Shown piece after piece: positions 36,695 through 45,383 of a DNA stretch of 64,000 nucleotides. Origin of the DNA: Cyanobacteria bacterium FACHB-471 (GTDB taxonomy: Bacteria > Cyanobacteriota > Cyanobacteriia > Elainellales > Elainellaceae); assembly GCA_014695345.1 (NCBI GenBank), contig JACJOC010000086.1, positions 62,001 to 126,000 of the forward strand, read 5' to 3'. The notes beneath the pieces were generated by a model that did no database searches, was not told the origin of the DNA, and saw nothing but the letters and a program-made list of their open reading frames with translations. Made by a program: the position numbers and the translations under genes. How positions within the stretch are numbered: position 1 is the stretch's first letter; the number at the start of each line of letters is the position of its first letter.

Positions 36695-36937
36695 TTATGA
36701 CTTAATCGAATCTTGCAAGAGTCTATCCGAATCTGAAGGGTTGGGGAAAGCAAAAGAGGGGAAAGAACTTGCGCTCTCTCCCCTCTTAGTTTCTGGCTGA
36801 TCTGCTTGCCGCTTTAGCTTTTGCCGCAGACCCTTTAGCTGCTTCAGTTTTTGTCGCTGTTGGGCACTGCCCCCTTTGCCTTTGTCGTTTCTACCTTCCC
36901 GGCGGGGAGATTCCCACCGCTTGAGCTGTTGAGACAT
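36695..36937 (-). CDS. Small basic hypothetical protein (80 residues)
   Basis: Rich in Lys, Arg and Gln with a QRQKLKQLKGLRQKLKR helix and a serine/proline-rich tail; probably unstructured outside the helix. The ATG has AGGAG 8 bases upstream (on the minus strand), which supports it as real. It lies directly downstream of tRNA-Leu(CAA) on the same strand. A nucleic-acid-binding role would fit the charge but is only a guess. Confidence 0.55.
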   Translation of the reverse strand: MSQQLKRWESPRREGRNDKGKGGSAQQRQKLKQLKGLRQKLKRQADQPETKRGESASSFPSFAFPNPSDSDRLLQDSIKS

Positions 36938-37035
36938 TGATTTTCTCCTATCACCTATCAGGTTATTGGCTGACCATTGTTCTCCAGATAAGTTTTTTAA
37001 GAAACCTATTCTGGAGAAACTTGATTCAAATTAAT

Positions 37036-37116
37036 GGGCAGAGCGAGACTCGAACTCGCATGACCGAAGCCGCCACATTTTGAGTGTGGTGCGTCTACCA
37101 ATTTCGCCATCCGCCC
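37036..37116 (-). tRNA. tRNA-Leu (anticodon CAA)
   Basis: Folds as a leucine tRNA: acceptor GGGCGGA with TCTGCCC (one G-T pair), D arm with GGTAGACGC, anticodon stem CCACA/TGTGG with loop CTCAAAA giving CAA, a short extra stem-loop GGCTTCGGTC-type variable arm, and a T arm with GTTCGAGTC. No encoded CCA. Its first 22 bases are also the end of the M48 protease gene. Confidence 0.97.
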
Positions 37117-37970
37117 TCTGGTTTAGCTTTACCATTATAGCCGATTGTGCGGTTTTGGAGTAGTGATTGGTAAGTTTGGCTGCCTGCCCAGCGATCAATT
37201 TCTCTTGCTCGCAATACTGGAACGGGGTGAGTCAGTTGAGCAGTTTGAGCTTGCTTCAGCAATTCGCCTAGTTCACTGTCGCTGATGTCATCGTAGGAAC
37301 GAGCCTGTGCCAGAAATGCATCCAGGTTTAGCTGAGAGGACAAGGTGGGTGAGCCACCGGTCAACTTCATCAGTACAGATGCGACGATACGGGGATCTTG
37401 GGCAACGAGCAAGGCAGCGCGATCGCAGGTAAATTCAGCGCAGCGAACCCACTCCAAAATTTGTGCCTGAAGGTTTTGAGCGATCACTCCTCCCAACGGG
37501 ATCAGGTTTCCTGCTGCCAACACGACTAAGTTGGCTAGGGTCAGGTAAACTCCGTGATCGCACTTGAGATGACCCAGTTCGTGAGCGATCACTGCCTGAA
37601 TTTCTTCAGGAGTGAGTAGCTCAATCAGTGAGGTGTGAACCACGATAAAGGGTTGCTTGCCTCGCACCGCAAACGTGTAGGCGTTGGGTACTGGATGTTG
37701 ACGGATGTAGAGTTGCGGAGTCTCCAAATCTAGAACCTGGCAGGCTTCGACCAGCAGCTTGTGCAAATCGGGCAACTGCTGCTCACTGACTAAAATGCTG
37801 GACGCAATATTCTCTAAATAGAAAAATTGTTCAGCGATTGGCCCAAGTAGATTGCGAATGAGCAAATCCAAGCCAGGAAGCTGTTTTAGCGCTTGGGTTG
37901 CTTTCAAATCTAAAGGGTGACGAAATTGGTCAGATTTAAGACCAACCAGAAAAGTTTTGGAGAAGGACAT
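37095..37970 (-). CDS. M48-family zinc metalloprotease
   Basis: 291 residues. The zinc motif is VIAHELGHLKCDHG (HELGH at 130-134); a downstream Glu in RCAEFTCDRAAL is the third ligand as in HtpX/Ste24-type proteases. A hydrophobic stretch (LTLANLVVLAAGNLIPLGGVI) suggests membrane association. The last codons (GGWRNW then TAG) are read from the 5' end of tRNA-Leu(CAA); the TAG is the one in the conserved D-loop. The C-terminal residues are therefore dictated by the tRNA. ATG at 37970. Confidence 0.9.
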   Translation of the reverse strand: MSFSKTFLVGLKSDQFRHPLDLKATQALKQLPGLDLLIRNLLGPIAEQFFYLENIASSILVSEQQLPDLHKLLVEACQVLDLETPQLYIRQHPVPNAYTFAVRGKQPFIVVHTSLIELLTPEEIQAVIAHELGHLKCDHGVYLTLANLVVLAAGNLIPLGGVIAQNLQAQILEWVRCAEFTCDRAALLVAQDPRIVASVLMKLTGGSPTLSSQLNLDAFLAQARSYDDISDSELGELLKQAQTAQLTHPVPVLRAREIDRWAGSQTYQSLLQNRTIGYNGKAKPEGGWRNW

Positions 37971-38094
37971 GGCGAACTGGAGGGAAACTTTGTAAAGCAG
38001 GTTACACCCGGCTTCGAGTTTAGTATAGCGAGAAGTTTAGCTTGTCGGGGGAGCGATCGCCGGGGCTAAGAGGCGATCGCATCAGTTGGACTGA

Positions 38095-39390
38095 TTAAGC
38101 TGTGACACCTGTTTCTGATGAGTCAGTTGAGACGGGTTGAATTATCTCAGACGGGTCTGCTGGAACTCGTTGCAGTTTAGCTCCTAGTTTTTGCAGCTTG
38201 ACCTCCAGATTGTCGTACCCCCGATCAAGGTGCTGTAGCCCTTGAATTGTGGTCATTCCCTCTGCTGCCAGGGCTGCTAGCACTAGGGCAGCAGAAGCCC
38301 GCAGATCGGTTGCTACGACTGGAGCGCCCGACAATAGAGGGACGCCTCGGACAATGGCATGAGTTCCTTTGACGCGGATATCTGCGCCCATACGATTTAG
38401 CTCTGCCACATGGCGCAGGCGATTCTCAAACACGGTTTCTGTAATGACGCTATCGCCTTCGCTGAGGGTCAGCAGCGCCATAAACTGTGCCTGCATGTCT
38501 GTTGGGAAACCAGGATAGGGCAAAGTTTCGATGTCTGTAGCGAAGTGAGTTTGAGCGGGAATGATCCGCAGGCGATTAGGAGCGTCAGCTACCACTTCTG
38601 CACCGATCGCTTGAAGTTTGGCGATGACTGCCGCGAGGTGGTCTGGCACAACAGGAGCGAGGGTAATTTCAGAATGGGTAATTGCTCCAGCAACCAAAAA
38701 AGTCCCCGCTTCAATCCGGTCGGGAATGACGGAGTAGTCGGTGGAGTGCAAACTCGGCACACCTGAAATCAGGATGGTGTTGGTTCCTGCTCCGCGAATT
38801 TTTGCCCCCATTGCTCGACAGAAATTTGCCAGATCAACAACCTCTGGCTCCTGAGCAGCATTCTCAATCACCGTTTCTCCATCGGCTAGAGTCGCTGCCA
38901 TCATCAACGTTTCGGTCGCACCTACGCTGGGGTAGTCTAGATATATTTTGGCTCCTTTGAGCCGCTTGTTTGCTCCTGTGGTGTAGGCATGAACCGTGCC
39001 ATGCTCAATTTGCACGTCAGCTCCCATTTGCTGTAGACCTCTAACGTGCAGGTCTACAGGTCTAGCACCAATCGCACATCCTCCCGGTAGTGGGACTCTG
39101 GCAACTCCTAACCGCGCTAGCAGTGGGCCAATCACAAAAAAGCTAGCTCGGAGTTGGCTAACCAACTCGTAAGGGGCTTTAGATTGTCCAATGTGCCGTG
39201 CATCGATTTCTAGAGCGTCACCATGCCGTTCTAACTTCACGCCCAAAGACGACAAAATCTCGCCCATCCGCTGTACATCCACCAGAGACGGGACGTTGCG
39301 AATACGGCAATCTTGAGGGCAAAGCAATGAGCCTGCCATAACGACTAAGGCTGAATTTTTGGCTCCGCTGATTTTTACTTGTCCCTGCAA
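38095..39390 (-). CDS. murA: UDP-N-acetylglucosamine 1-carboxyvinyltransferase (MurA)
   Basis: First committed step of peptidoglycan synthesis: adds enolpyruvate from PEP to UDP-GlcNAc. It shows [14 protein letters not shown] (Lys of the active site), [30 protein letters not shown] with the catalytic Cys in the fosfomycin loop, [11 protein letters not shown], and [14 protein letters not shown] near the end. The coordinates start at TTG 39390, but the family has about ten more residues before [12 protein letters not shown], and the frame stays open upstream (VLKIWGKAP) without any ATG, GTG or TTG back to a stop. ATT at 39484-39486 with GGAGG 8 bases before it is a candidate start. The region from 39487 to the tRNA gene shows nothing else. 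Confidence 0.95.
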   Translation of the reverse strand: MQGQVKISGAKNSALVVMAGSLLCPQDCRIRNVPSLVDVQRMGEILSSLGVKLERHGDALEIDARHIGQSKAPYELVSQLRASFFVIGPLLARLGVARVPLPGGCAIGARPVDLHVRGLQQMGADVQIEHGTVHAYTTGANKRLKGAKIYLDYPSVGATETLMMAATLADGETVIENAAQEPEVVDLANFCRAMGAKIRGAGTNTILISGVPSLHSTDYSVIPDRIEAGTFLVAGAITHSEITLAPVVPDHLAAVIAKLQAIGAEVVADAPNRLRIIPAQTHFATDIETLPYPGFPTDMQAQFMALLTLSEGDSVITETVFENRLRHVAELNRMGADIRVKGTHAIVRGVPLLSGAPVVATDLRASAALVLAALAAEGMTTIQGLQHLDRGYDNLEVKLQKLGAKLQRVPADPSEIIQPVSTDSSETGVTA

Positions 39391-39699
39391 AGGCGCTTTG
39401 CCCCAGATTTTGAGTACGGAGTCGCCTTCCTCGGGCAGAGAGCGAGGGCTTGATGAACTACTTGATGAACTAAAAGAAGGAGTAATGGGTCTGTCCTCCA
39501 GAATCGGTTGGTTATCTGTGACTTCAAATTTGGTTCTGATTCTACCGGAAAGTGTTGAGATGTCGAGAATTCTGACTTACAGCAATTTTGCTGAACTGAA
39601 GCTAGAATTCCCTACGGGCTAGAATTAATTTAAGGATTTGCTTGACTGTTGCTCAAGATTAGGGGATGATAGCGAATCGCAGCCCTAAAAAGCGCTAGT

Positions 39700-39783
39700 G
39701 CGGAACTGGCGGAATTGGTAGACGCGCTAGATTCAGGTTCTAGTGTCTGCAAAGACTTCCGGGTTCAAGTCCCGGGTTCCGCA
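39700..39783 (+). tRNA. tRNA-Leu (anticodon CAG)
   Basis: Acceptor GCGGAAC pairs with GTTCCGC, discriminator A. Anticodon stem CTAGA/TCTAG with loop TTCAGGT gives CAG. A variable arm (TGTCTGCAAAGACT) and T arm GTTCAAGTC complete a leucine-type class II tRNA. No encoded CCA. Confidence 0.97.
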
Positions 39784-39797
39784 TTTTTGAATGCGAA

Positions 39798-39844
39798 ATT
39801 AAGTCCCGATTTAGTTTGAGCTAGATCGGGACTTAATAATTTTA
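39798..39844 (+). terminator. Terminator of tRNA-Leu(CAG)
   Basis: A perfect 13-bp stem (39798-39810 with 39825-39837, 14-base loop) is followed by AATTTTATG. It starts 15 bases after the tRNA and should end its transcript. Confidence 0.8.
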
Positions 39845-39946
39845 TGAAAAAAGCTAAGCTCTGTAATTCGTCAAAACTACTTATACGTTTGTCGTTCTTT
39901 GTAACAAAATTTCAATCTATTCTTCGACAAAATTTTGCTTGTTGCG

Positions 39947-40744
39947 ATGCTGACTAGTTTGCAAAATCCGCTGGTCAAACAGATGCGAAAGCTGCATCGA
40001 GCGAAGGAACGGCGGGAACAAGGATTATTTTTGCTGGAAGGGACACATTTGCTAGAGGAAGCTTGTGCAGTGAACTGTCCTTTGGCAGTAGTGTGCTGTA
40101 CTCCTGACTGGCAAGACCGTCATGCTCAGCTCTGGGAGCGGGCGAGTCGGCAGGCGAGTCGGATAGAGCTGGTGAGTGCTGAGGTGTTGGGGGCGATCGC
40201 CACCACGGTTCAACCTGATGGTGTAGTTGCTGCGGCAGACCGACGATCGCATGATCATGCTCTTGATTCGAGGATCAGTTTGGCTGTCGCGTTAGAAACG
40301 CTCCGAGATCCAGGCAATTTGGGTACGGTGATTCGCACAGCGGCGGCGGCTGGTGCTGACGGTTTGTGGGTGAGTGCAGATAGTGTTGATTTGGACCACC
40401 CTAAAGTGCTGCGAGCATCGGCTGGACAATGGTTTCGGTTGCCGATGGCAACTAGTAAAAATTTGCGGGCAGAGATTTTGCAGCTTCAGACTCAGGGCGT
40501 GCAGGTGGTGGCAACGTTGCCTACGGCTGAGTTGACCTATTGGCAAGCAGACTTTAAGCCACCGACGCTACTTTTGCTAGGAAACGAAGGTGCTGGGCTG
40601 TCAGAGGAACTGACAGCGATATCTGATGTACAGGTCAAAATTCCTCTGGCAGTAGGTGTAGAGTCGCTGAATGTGGCGATCGCAGCTGCTTTGATTCTGT
40701 ATGAGGCGCAGCGGCAGAGGGAGGGCTTAGGGGCTGGGAGCTAG
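39947..40744 (+). CDS. SpoU/TrmH-family RNA 2'-O-methyltransferase
   Basis: About 265 residues. N-terminal L30e-like substrate-binding domain (EQGLFLLEGTHLLEEA), then the SPOUT knot: motif 1 LETLRDPGNLGTVIRTAAAAG, motif 2 LLLLGNEGAGLS, motif 3 VKIPLAVGVESLNVAIAAAL. It methylates a ribose in rRNA or tRNA using SAM; the site cannot be assigned. I prefer ATG 39947 to the upstream TTG 39935. The last codons are in a CTAGGGAG/GGGGCTGGGAG low-complexity repeat. Confidence 0.92.
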   Translation: MLTSLQNPLVKQMRKLHRAKERREQGLFLLEGTHLLEEACAVNCPLAVVCCTPDWQDRHAQLWERASRQASRIELVSAEVLGAIATTVQPDGVVAAADRRSHDHALDSRISLAVALETLRDPGNLGTVIRTAAAAGADGLWVSADSVDLDHPKVLRASAGQWFRLPMATSKNLRAEILQLQTQGVQVVATLPTAELTYWQADFKPPTLLLLGNEGAGLSEELTAISDVQVKIPLAVGVESLNVAIAAALILYEAQRQREGLGAGS

Positions 40745-40773
40745 GGAGTGAGGAGGAAGTTTTGTTTTATTCC

Positions 40774-41034
40774 CTACTCCTTTGACTCAGGAGGCTCGTT
40801 TGGAAGCTGAGTTTTTGCTTGAATGAATTGCTCAATGTCGGCAGCGGCATCTGCCAGCGCATCCAGGTCAAAGGGGGAATTAGCGCTATCGGCTTGCTGT
40901 TTGGCGTTTTCGGGTGGAGAAGTTGTGAGATCAGTGACCTCATTGGGCAATTGCAGAGTGGTTTCTAGCTGGGCGATCGCCTGCTCAAATGCTTTAGCGG
41001 CAGCGCGACGGAGTTCTTGTGAACCTTGATCCAT
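40774..41034 (-). CDS. Small hypothetical protein (86 residues)
   Basis: Acidic, Ala/Gln-rich and mostly helical (ELRRAAAKAFEQAIAQLETT), with a proline-containing middle and a second helix with an acidic core (DLDALADAAADIEQFI). The ATG at 41034 has GAGGAG 8 bases upstream on its strand, so expression is likely. No known family. It lies downstream of the RodZ-like gene on the same strand, 226 bases away. Confidence 0.6.
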   Translation of the reverse strand: MDQGSQELRRAAAKAFEQAIAQLETTLQLPNEVTDLTTSPPENAKQQADSANSPFDLDALADAAADIEQFIQAKTQLPNEPPESKE

Positions 41035-41260
41035 GGTGCTAGCTCCTCATTCCAAAACGAGATCATTGAACGCACTTCGTATAAGAACAGAATGCACTGC
41101 TCATTAAGCAGATCTATCAGGGATGGATAGGCTGATTTTTGAGCGGATTCTAACATCCGTTTCGGAATCGTGTAACTGGGGTTCAACAGTTAGAGAGTGC
41201 TGTTTGCCACTTAGCATCCGTTACTCTGGCTTTTGAAATCGAGCCTACACTGGTGGAAAA

Positions 41261-42193
41261 CTACTCGGCTTCGGGGAAAGTGACTGTTGCAACGGCTCCT
41301 CTAGTTCCCAAGGGTTGGGGGGATGCTCCATTGAGACTGGCTAAAACGGCTCCAGCATTTCCGGCTCTAATGACTACCTGTTCTTTGGCATTCCAAGTTT
41401 GCTGTTCTCCTTGGGGTAAGATTCCTTCATACTGAATCTCGCCATCAACGGTAACTCGTAGCCAGGATGCTTCAGTTAGGTTAATACTGACTTCGATGTC
41501 GTCAGTGGGGACGGCTGAGGGCTGAGGTGAGGCAACAGGGCTTGCTTCGGTCTGAGGAACAGTAGGAGTGGAAGAACTAGATACATTGGATTCAGCCGTT
41601 TCTTGTAAGGACTCACTTGACTGAGGCTTGATTTGGCTGATCAGGAAGATGCCTCCACCAAGGATGAGAATTCCGGCAATTCCATAGAGTGCATAGAGCG
41701 GATTGAAGCGAGTTGACGTTCTGGAAGACCCTGAGGGAGTCAATTCTGGCTCAACATCTGAGCTGGTTGTATTTGGGCTAAGTGTTGGTGTGTAAACGGC
41801 TTTTGCCGCAGGAAATTCCCGCTCAGAGACGACTGGCTGAGATTTTACGGGTTGTGGTTGTAGCGGTTGTGGTTGTATTGGTTGTGGAGAAGCAACTTTG
41901 GGTTGCTCAATTTTAGCGGATGTAGCAGTGGTGCTATCCAGTGAAAACCGTTTGGATAAAGCCATTCCATCCAGTCCTACAAGGTCTCCATAGCGACGAA
42001 TAAAGCCCTGAATAAAGACAGGTTCAGGTAGGACTGCTGCTTGACCGACTTCTATGGCTTGTAGCAGGCGCAGGGGGATAAAAGTTTTGGCTGCAACTTC
42101 TTCAAGGGATTTAGACTGCTGCTCTCGCGTTTGGTGCAGCTGCACGCCAATTTCTTTGAGTTGCTCTAGCTGAGTGGGATTTAACTTGCTCAC
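41261..42193 (-). CDS. RodZ-like protein: cytoplasmic HTH, membrane helix, C-terminal DUF4115
   Basis: 310 residues. N-terminal HTH (about 10-70; LEEVAAKTFIPLRLLQAIEVG), a long Pro/Gln linker (QPIQPQPLQPQPVKSQPV), one membrane helix at about 167-190 (LYALYGIAGILILGGGIFLI), a Ser/Pro-rich spacer, then a periplasmic beta-domain (SINLTEASWLRVTVDGEIQYEG to the end) as in RodZ. RodZ links the MreB cytoskeleton to the cell-wall machine and shapes rods (family knowledge). Whether this one does so is unproven; no mreB is in the window. Confidence 0.88.
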   Translation of the reverse strand: MSKLNPTQLEQLKEIGVQLHQTREQQSKSLEEVAAKTFIPLRLLQAIEVGQAAVLPEPVFIQGFIRRYGDLVGLDGMALSKRFSLDSTTATSAKIEQPKVASPQPIQPQPLQPQPVKSQPVVSEREFPAAKAVYTPTLSPNTTSSDVEPELTPSGSSRTSTRFNPLYALYGIAGILILGGGIFLISQIKPQSSESLQETAESNVSSSSTPTVPQTEASPVASPQPSAVPTDDIEVSINLTEASWLRVTVDGEIQYEGILPQGEQQTWNAKEQVVIRAGNAGAVLASLNGASPQPLGTRGAVATVTFPEAE

Positions 42194-42322
42194 CGACTAC
42201 TCCTTACTCCTCGGACGTTGATGCTTACTCAAGGGAGTTAAGCTACTCCATCTACTAGTACCAGAAATAATTCGGATGGTGCTGGTCTCATAAAAATTTG
42301 TCAGCTTTTTTAATCAGCTTTT

Positions 42323-43099
42323 TTAAACGGTGAGCAGCAGTACTGCGTAGATCCCTGCTCCCAGAGCAAACGATCCAAAATGGCTTTCGCGATCTTCGGG
42401 TAGTTCCTCCTTAAGGACGTTGAGGATAATTCCTCCTGCTAAAAAGGCAAAGAGGAGGGCGATCGCTGCTTCGTGAATGTGAGTGCCATAGCCAATTGCT
42501 GCTCCTACAAGGACTGCGGCTGCCAGTATCCAGCGTCCTGTTTTGTCGTAAATGTGTTTATGGTTGTCGCGCAACCCGTAATCGTTGACGATGAAGTGAA
42601 ACCCTAGGGCGATCGCAAACAAGAGTAGGCTCCAAAGTCCCGGTTCTTCACGATGGAACAACAAGTAGCCGATTAGGGCGTTATAGAGTGCAAAGGAGCC
42701 AATGTGTAGCCAGAATATGCCAATTTCGGGAATATCGCCTTTGCCGGAGTCCTGGTTGCGCTGTCGTGATACGGTAACAGCCCGCTCTAGTCCGTAAAAG
42801 ACCGAGATGCCCAGGAGAGCCATCAGGTAGATGTGATGTTCTAAAAATAATAGAGACTGGTTTACCGAGGTTTCGTCCAAGGTTTGACGGATAGTTTCTT
42901 GAGCTTCGCTCAGGTCAGGCAGGATGTGAACAAATACATAAGCTACAGAAATTCCGCTACTGAAGGAAAGCCAGCGGCTACGCGGAATGGTGTTGAAGGA
43001 TCGGATGTTACGCGCAAATAAGTGCACCAGGGAGAGGGCGATCGCCAAAACCCCGGCCAAAAGAGCCAAACCAGAGCCAAATTGCAGTTCTGAATTCAT
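42323..43099 (-). CDS. ZIP-like polytopic membrane protein
   Basis: 258 residues, about eight membrane helices. SSGISVAYVFVHILPDLSEAQ resembles the ZIP-family helix IV motif (HxxPD), and THIHEAAIALLFAFLAGGIILNVLKEELPED the helix V HExxA-type motif, so it may be a divalent-metal transporter or a non-transporting relative. The histidine loop between helices (NDYGLRDNHKHIYDKT) fits metal handling. The ATG at 43099 overlaps by 4 bases (ATGA) the stop of a short upstream frame. Confidence 0.75.
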   Translation of the reverse strand: MNSELQFGSGLALLAGVLAIALSLVHLFARNIRSFNTIPRSRWLSFSSGISVAYVFVHILPDLSEAQETIRQTLDETSVNQSLLFLEHHIYLMALLGISVFYGLERAVTVSRQRNQDSGKGDIPEIGIFWLHIGSFALYNALIGYLLFHREEPGLWSLLLFAIALGFHFIVNDYGLRDNHKHIYDKTGRWILAAAVLVGAAIGYGTHIHEAAIALLFAFLAGGIILNVLKEELPEDRESHFGSFALGAGIYAVLLLTV

Positions 43100-43182
43100 A
43101 AGCGCTCAACTGCTGACCGAATTCCTCCAGCCAAAAAGAAGTTGCTAAAGGCAATCCCTGTTAGCACAACGTTTGACAGCAT
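43096..43182 (-). CDS. Possible 28-residue leader ORF overlapping the ZIP-like gene
   Basis: Reads MLSNVVLTGIAFSNFFLAGG and then IRSAVERL, a single hydrophobic helix with a charged end. Its TGA overlaps the ZIP-like ATG as ATGA, the usual sign of translational coupling. The frame is open for about 42 codons further upstream but without a start codon, and that part also looks protein-like, so this may be a remnant of a longer gene. No clear ribosome site. Confidence 0.3.
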   Translation of the reverse strand: MLSNVVLTGIAFSNFFLAGGIRSAVERL

Positions 43183-43414
43183 GAGGATAAGGCTGTCATG
43201 CAGGTTTTGAATTTTGTCAAAGCCTTTAGGGCAGACAATTCTAACTGCATAAGTCTCCCGTCGATTATGACGTAGATGATAAGTAAAAATAAGTAGCCTT
43301 TTTCTCTACCTTTAGTGAGTACAATTGCTGAGGATTATAGTTTGCTCGCTCTGCCTACTCTAAACGTGAGCCGAAAAAAGAGGGTTGGGAGGCGAACCCC
43401 CAACCCTTGATGAT
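43183..43414. other. Intergenic, no gene supported beyond the short leader frame
   Basis: From the leader ORF to the end of the radical SAM gene. It contains the open part of the leader frame (back to a TAG near 43300) and AT-rich sequence. No palindrome or RNA was recognised. Confidence 0.4.
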
Positions 43415-44500
43415 CTATGTCCAGTAAAGGATTCGAGCTTTGGGAAAACGTTGAGCAATCTCACGCTCAAAGAACTGCCGTAGCTCTTTCATGATGTCAG
43501 TGTCATAAACATACTTGGTCCCACCAAACTTGTTGCGCTTAACGCTACGGGTTGTTTCGTCCATGTCCAGCTTGGTCTGTGGATACCAGGTGGTCAACAC
43601 TTCTTTGGATTTGGGTGTAAAACGATGAGAAATGAGTTCAAAAGTCAGATCACAGTCAAAATCTAGAGCTTCGCTAATGGAGTCTAGAAGCTGAGTATAA
43701 TGCTCAACCCAATCCTCCATGACCATGATTGGGGCAATCACCAGACCAATGGGATAACCTCCTCCAGATTGCGATCGCGGCAGCGCCAATTTGCGTAATG
43801 CCTGGAGCCGGGCTGCAACGGATGCAGTGCCTCCTTCAAACCGACCGGAGATGGGTGTGGCATTGACACTGGCACGGCAGCGAGTGTGCCCGTTGTGTGG
43901 TAAGTCTAACAGTCCATCTACTGCGTCAAATTTGGACACCCAACGAAGATGCATTCCCTCTTGCCGACCAAAGTGACGAATGCACTCGGCGAGGCTACCT
44001 GTCAAATGCTCAATACCCAGCGGGTCGGTGTAACAACTCACTTCAAAGGAAGTTATCTGTCCAGGCTGCTTATAGTGAGTCAGGTTGTCTAAAATCTGCG
44101 GTAGGTTGGCAAAGGCGCGAATCACAGGAGGTCCAGACAGACTACCAGCCAGATAACAGTACTGACAGTGAGCCGGACAGCCCTCTGCTAAGTGAAATTG
44201 CCAGTCGGCAGAGGGAGGAATCGGGCTAAGTTTGAGGGCACCGGGTGGAGCGGTGACGACGGCAAGAGTACGTTTAGAAATGTCGTAGGTGTCGCGATCG
44301 CTCTCTCCTCTCAGCCCTGTCAGACGATTGCGAGGCAACTCATCAACAGGCAAGTTGAGGGACTGTACTCGTGAAAGAATTTGCTGTCCCCAAGGCTCTT
44401 CCAAAGCAGCTGGGGTAAACATGACCCGCTCGGGCATCCAGAGCCGGGCAGACCGTACAGGCTGAGTTGGGATAAGAGTGGTTGTGTCAGTATTCTGCAA
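43415..44500 (-). CDS. Spore photoproduct lyase-like radical SAM protein
   Basis: 361 residues. The radical SAM cluster motif is EGCPAHCQYCYLAG (Cys108, Cys112, Cys115). The C-terminal region has a Leu/Arg-rich stretch and ends with RILYWT, as in the SPL family. In spore formers SPL repairs the thymine spore photoproduct; cyanobacteria make no spores, so the lesion or substrate here is unknown. The gene begins 3 bases after the DUF370-like gene and is probably the last of a three-gene operon led by the HTH gene at 45371. Confidence 0.85.
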   Translation of the reverse strand: MQNTDTTTLIPTQPVRSARLWMPERVMFTPAALEEPWGQQILSRVQSLNLPVDELPRNRLTGLRGESDRDTYDISKRTLAVVTAPPGALKLSPIPPSADWQFHLAEGCPAHCQYCYLAGSLSGPPVIRAFANLPQILDNLTHYKQPGQITSFEVSCYTDPLGIEHLTGSLAECIRHFGRQEGMHLRWVSKFDAVDGLLDLPHNGHTRCRASVNATPISGRFEGGTASVAARLQALRKLALPRSQSGGGYPIGLVIAPIMVMEDWVEHYTQLLDSISEALDFDCDLTFELISHRFTPKSKEVLTTWYPQTKLDMDETTRSVKRNKFGGTKYVYDTDIMKELRQFFEREIAQRFPKARILYWT

Positions 44501-44503
44501 AAT

Positions 44504-44860
44504 CTAATCCTCTAGTACTTCACGAATGCGTCGCTCTAGACGCTCCAAGTCAAGTCCACCTTCGTCACGAGCAATCCGACGAACCGTAGCATTGACGTTA
44601 CTCAAGTCATTCACCAAATCTCTCAGAATCTCCTGCTGCTGCCGAGACTGAGTCACTTCACGCGGCTCTTGCACCAGGTCACGCACAATGGAATCTTCTG
44701 CGCGTGATGCAATCAACGGGTCAGACTGCCCCTGAAGCTGAATAAAGGTTCTACGACCGGGTCCGCGGTCTTCCTCAATTGGTATTACGGCAGTCACTTG
44801 ATCTGAACGCACATACTTACCAAATCCTAAATGAACCAATACAGATGACTGAATTTTCAT
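44504..44860 (-). CDS. DUF370 (RemA/RemB)-like protein with C-terminal helix
   Basis: 118 residues. The first ~65 (VLVHLGFGKYVRSDQVTAVIP followed by GRRTFIQLQGQSDPLIASRAEDSIVRDL) resemble the RemA/YlzA fold: a short HLGFGKxV strand, an I/V-rich strand, and the R-T-x-I strand followed by a helix. RemA/RemB are DNA-binding regulators of matrix genes in Bacillus (family knowledge). The last 50 residues form a charged helix not found in RemA. The match is by eye and should be taken as tentative. It lies 3 bases upstream of the radical SAM gene. Confidence 0.55.
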   Translation of the reverse strand: MKIQSSVLVHLGFGKYVRSDQVTAVIPIEEDRGPGRRTFIQLQGQSDPLIASRAEDSIVRDLVQEPREVTQSRQQQEILRDLVNDLSNVNATVRRIARDEGGLDLERLERRIREVLED

Positions 44861-45023
44861 GTAATGTTGTGCTTCTTCCTGCTTACCTCTATTCCTATTA
44901 TCGCTTCTACAACAGAAGCTTGGATTGCTTAAGCAGAGCGGCTTTTACCTTGTTTTGGTAGGGGTTTCCTGTGGCAAATTAGGGAGCTATTTTGACTTGC
45001 GTTTGAACTCACGTTTTAACGAT

Positions 45024-45371
45024 TTAGGAGCGGTTTTTGAGCAGTTCATGGATGCTCTGAAGCTCTGCCAAAATTGCTCGCAGCAATTCATGAGTAGCCG
45101 TCTCAGCAGGTTGTTGAATTTCGATGGTGACTTGCTTAATTCCTAATACATCTTTTGCAAATCGGGCTACCTCATTGGGATGAAACAGCAGTGGGTCATC
45201 TTTGTCGAGTCGCAGTTCAGGATTTAGCTTCTGAGGGTCATAGGGCAGGTTAGAGTTCTCTGGATCGGTGTTGGCGTAGCGATATACCGAAGCGCGAGAG
45301 CGGTTCAAAGCTTTTTGCACGGCTTCGACTGACATCAATCCCTGAGGGTTGCTTGAAGTTTCAACATCCAT
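45024..45371 (-). CDS. HTH-containing hypothetical protein (115 residues)
   Basis: Residues 11-32 (GLMSVEAVQKALNRSRASVYRY) look like a MerR/excisionase- or KorB-like helix-turn-helix; then an NxxP-rich loop (LPYDPQKLNPELRLDKDDPLLFHPNEVARF) as in DNA-binding proteins that read a domain order code in a cofactor-free way, and a C-terminal amphipathic helix (LLRAILAELQSIHELLKN) for dimerisation. No family name is offered. The gene is preceded by about 1 kb of DNA with many AGTCT-type sites, one palindrome lying 24 bases from its start, so it may bind them and control itself (inference). A 163-base gap separates it from the DUF370-like gene. Confidence 0.7.
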   Translation of the reverse strand: MDVETSSNPQGLMSVEAVQKALNRSRASVYRYANTDPENSNLPYDPQKLNPELRLDKDDPLLFHPNEVARFAKDVLGIKQVTIEIQQPAETATHELLRAILAELQSIHELLKNRS

Positions 45372-45383
45372 GACTTCTTTCCA

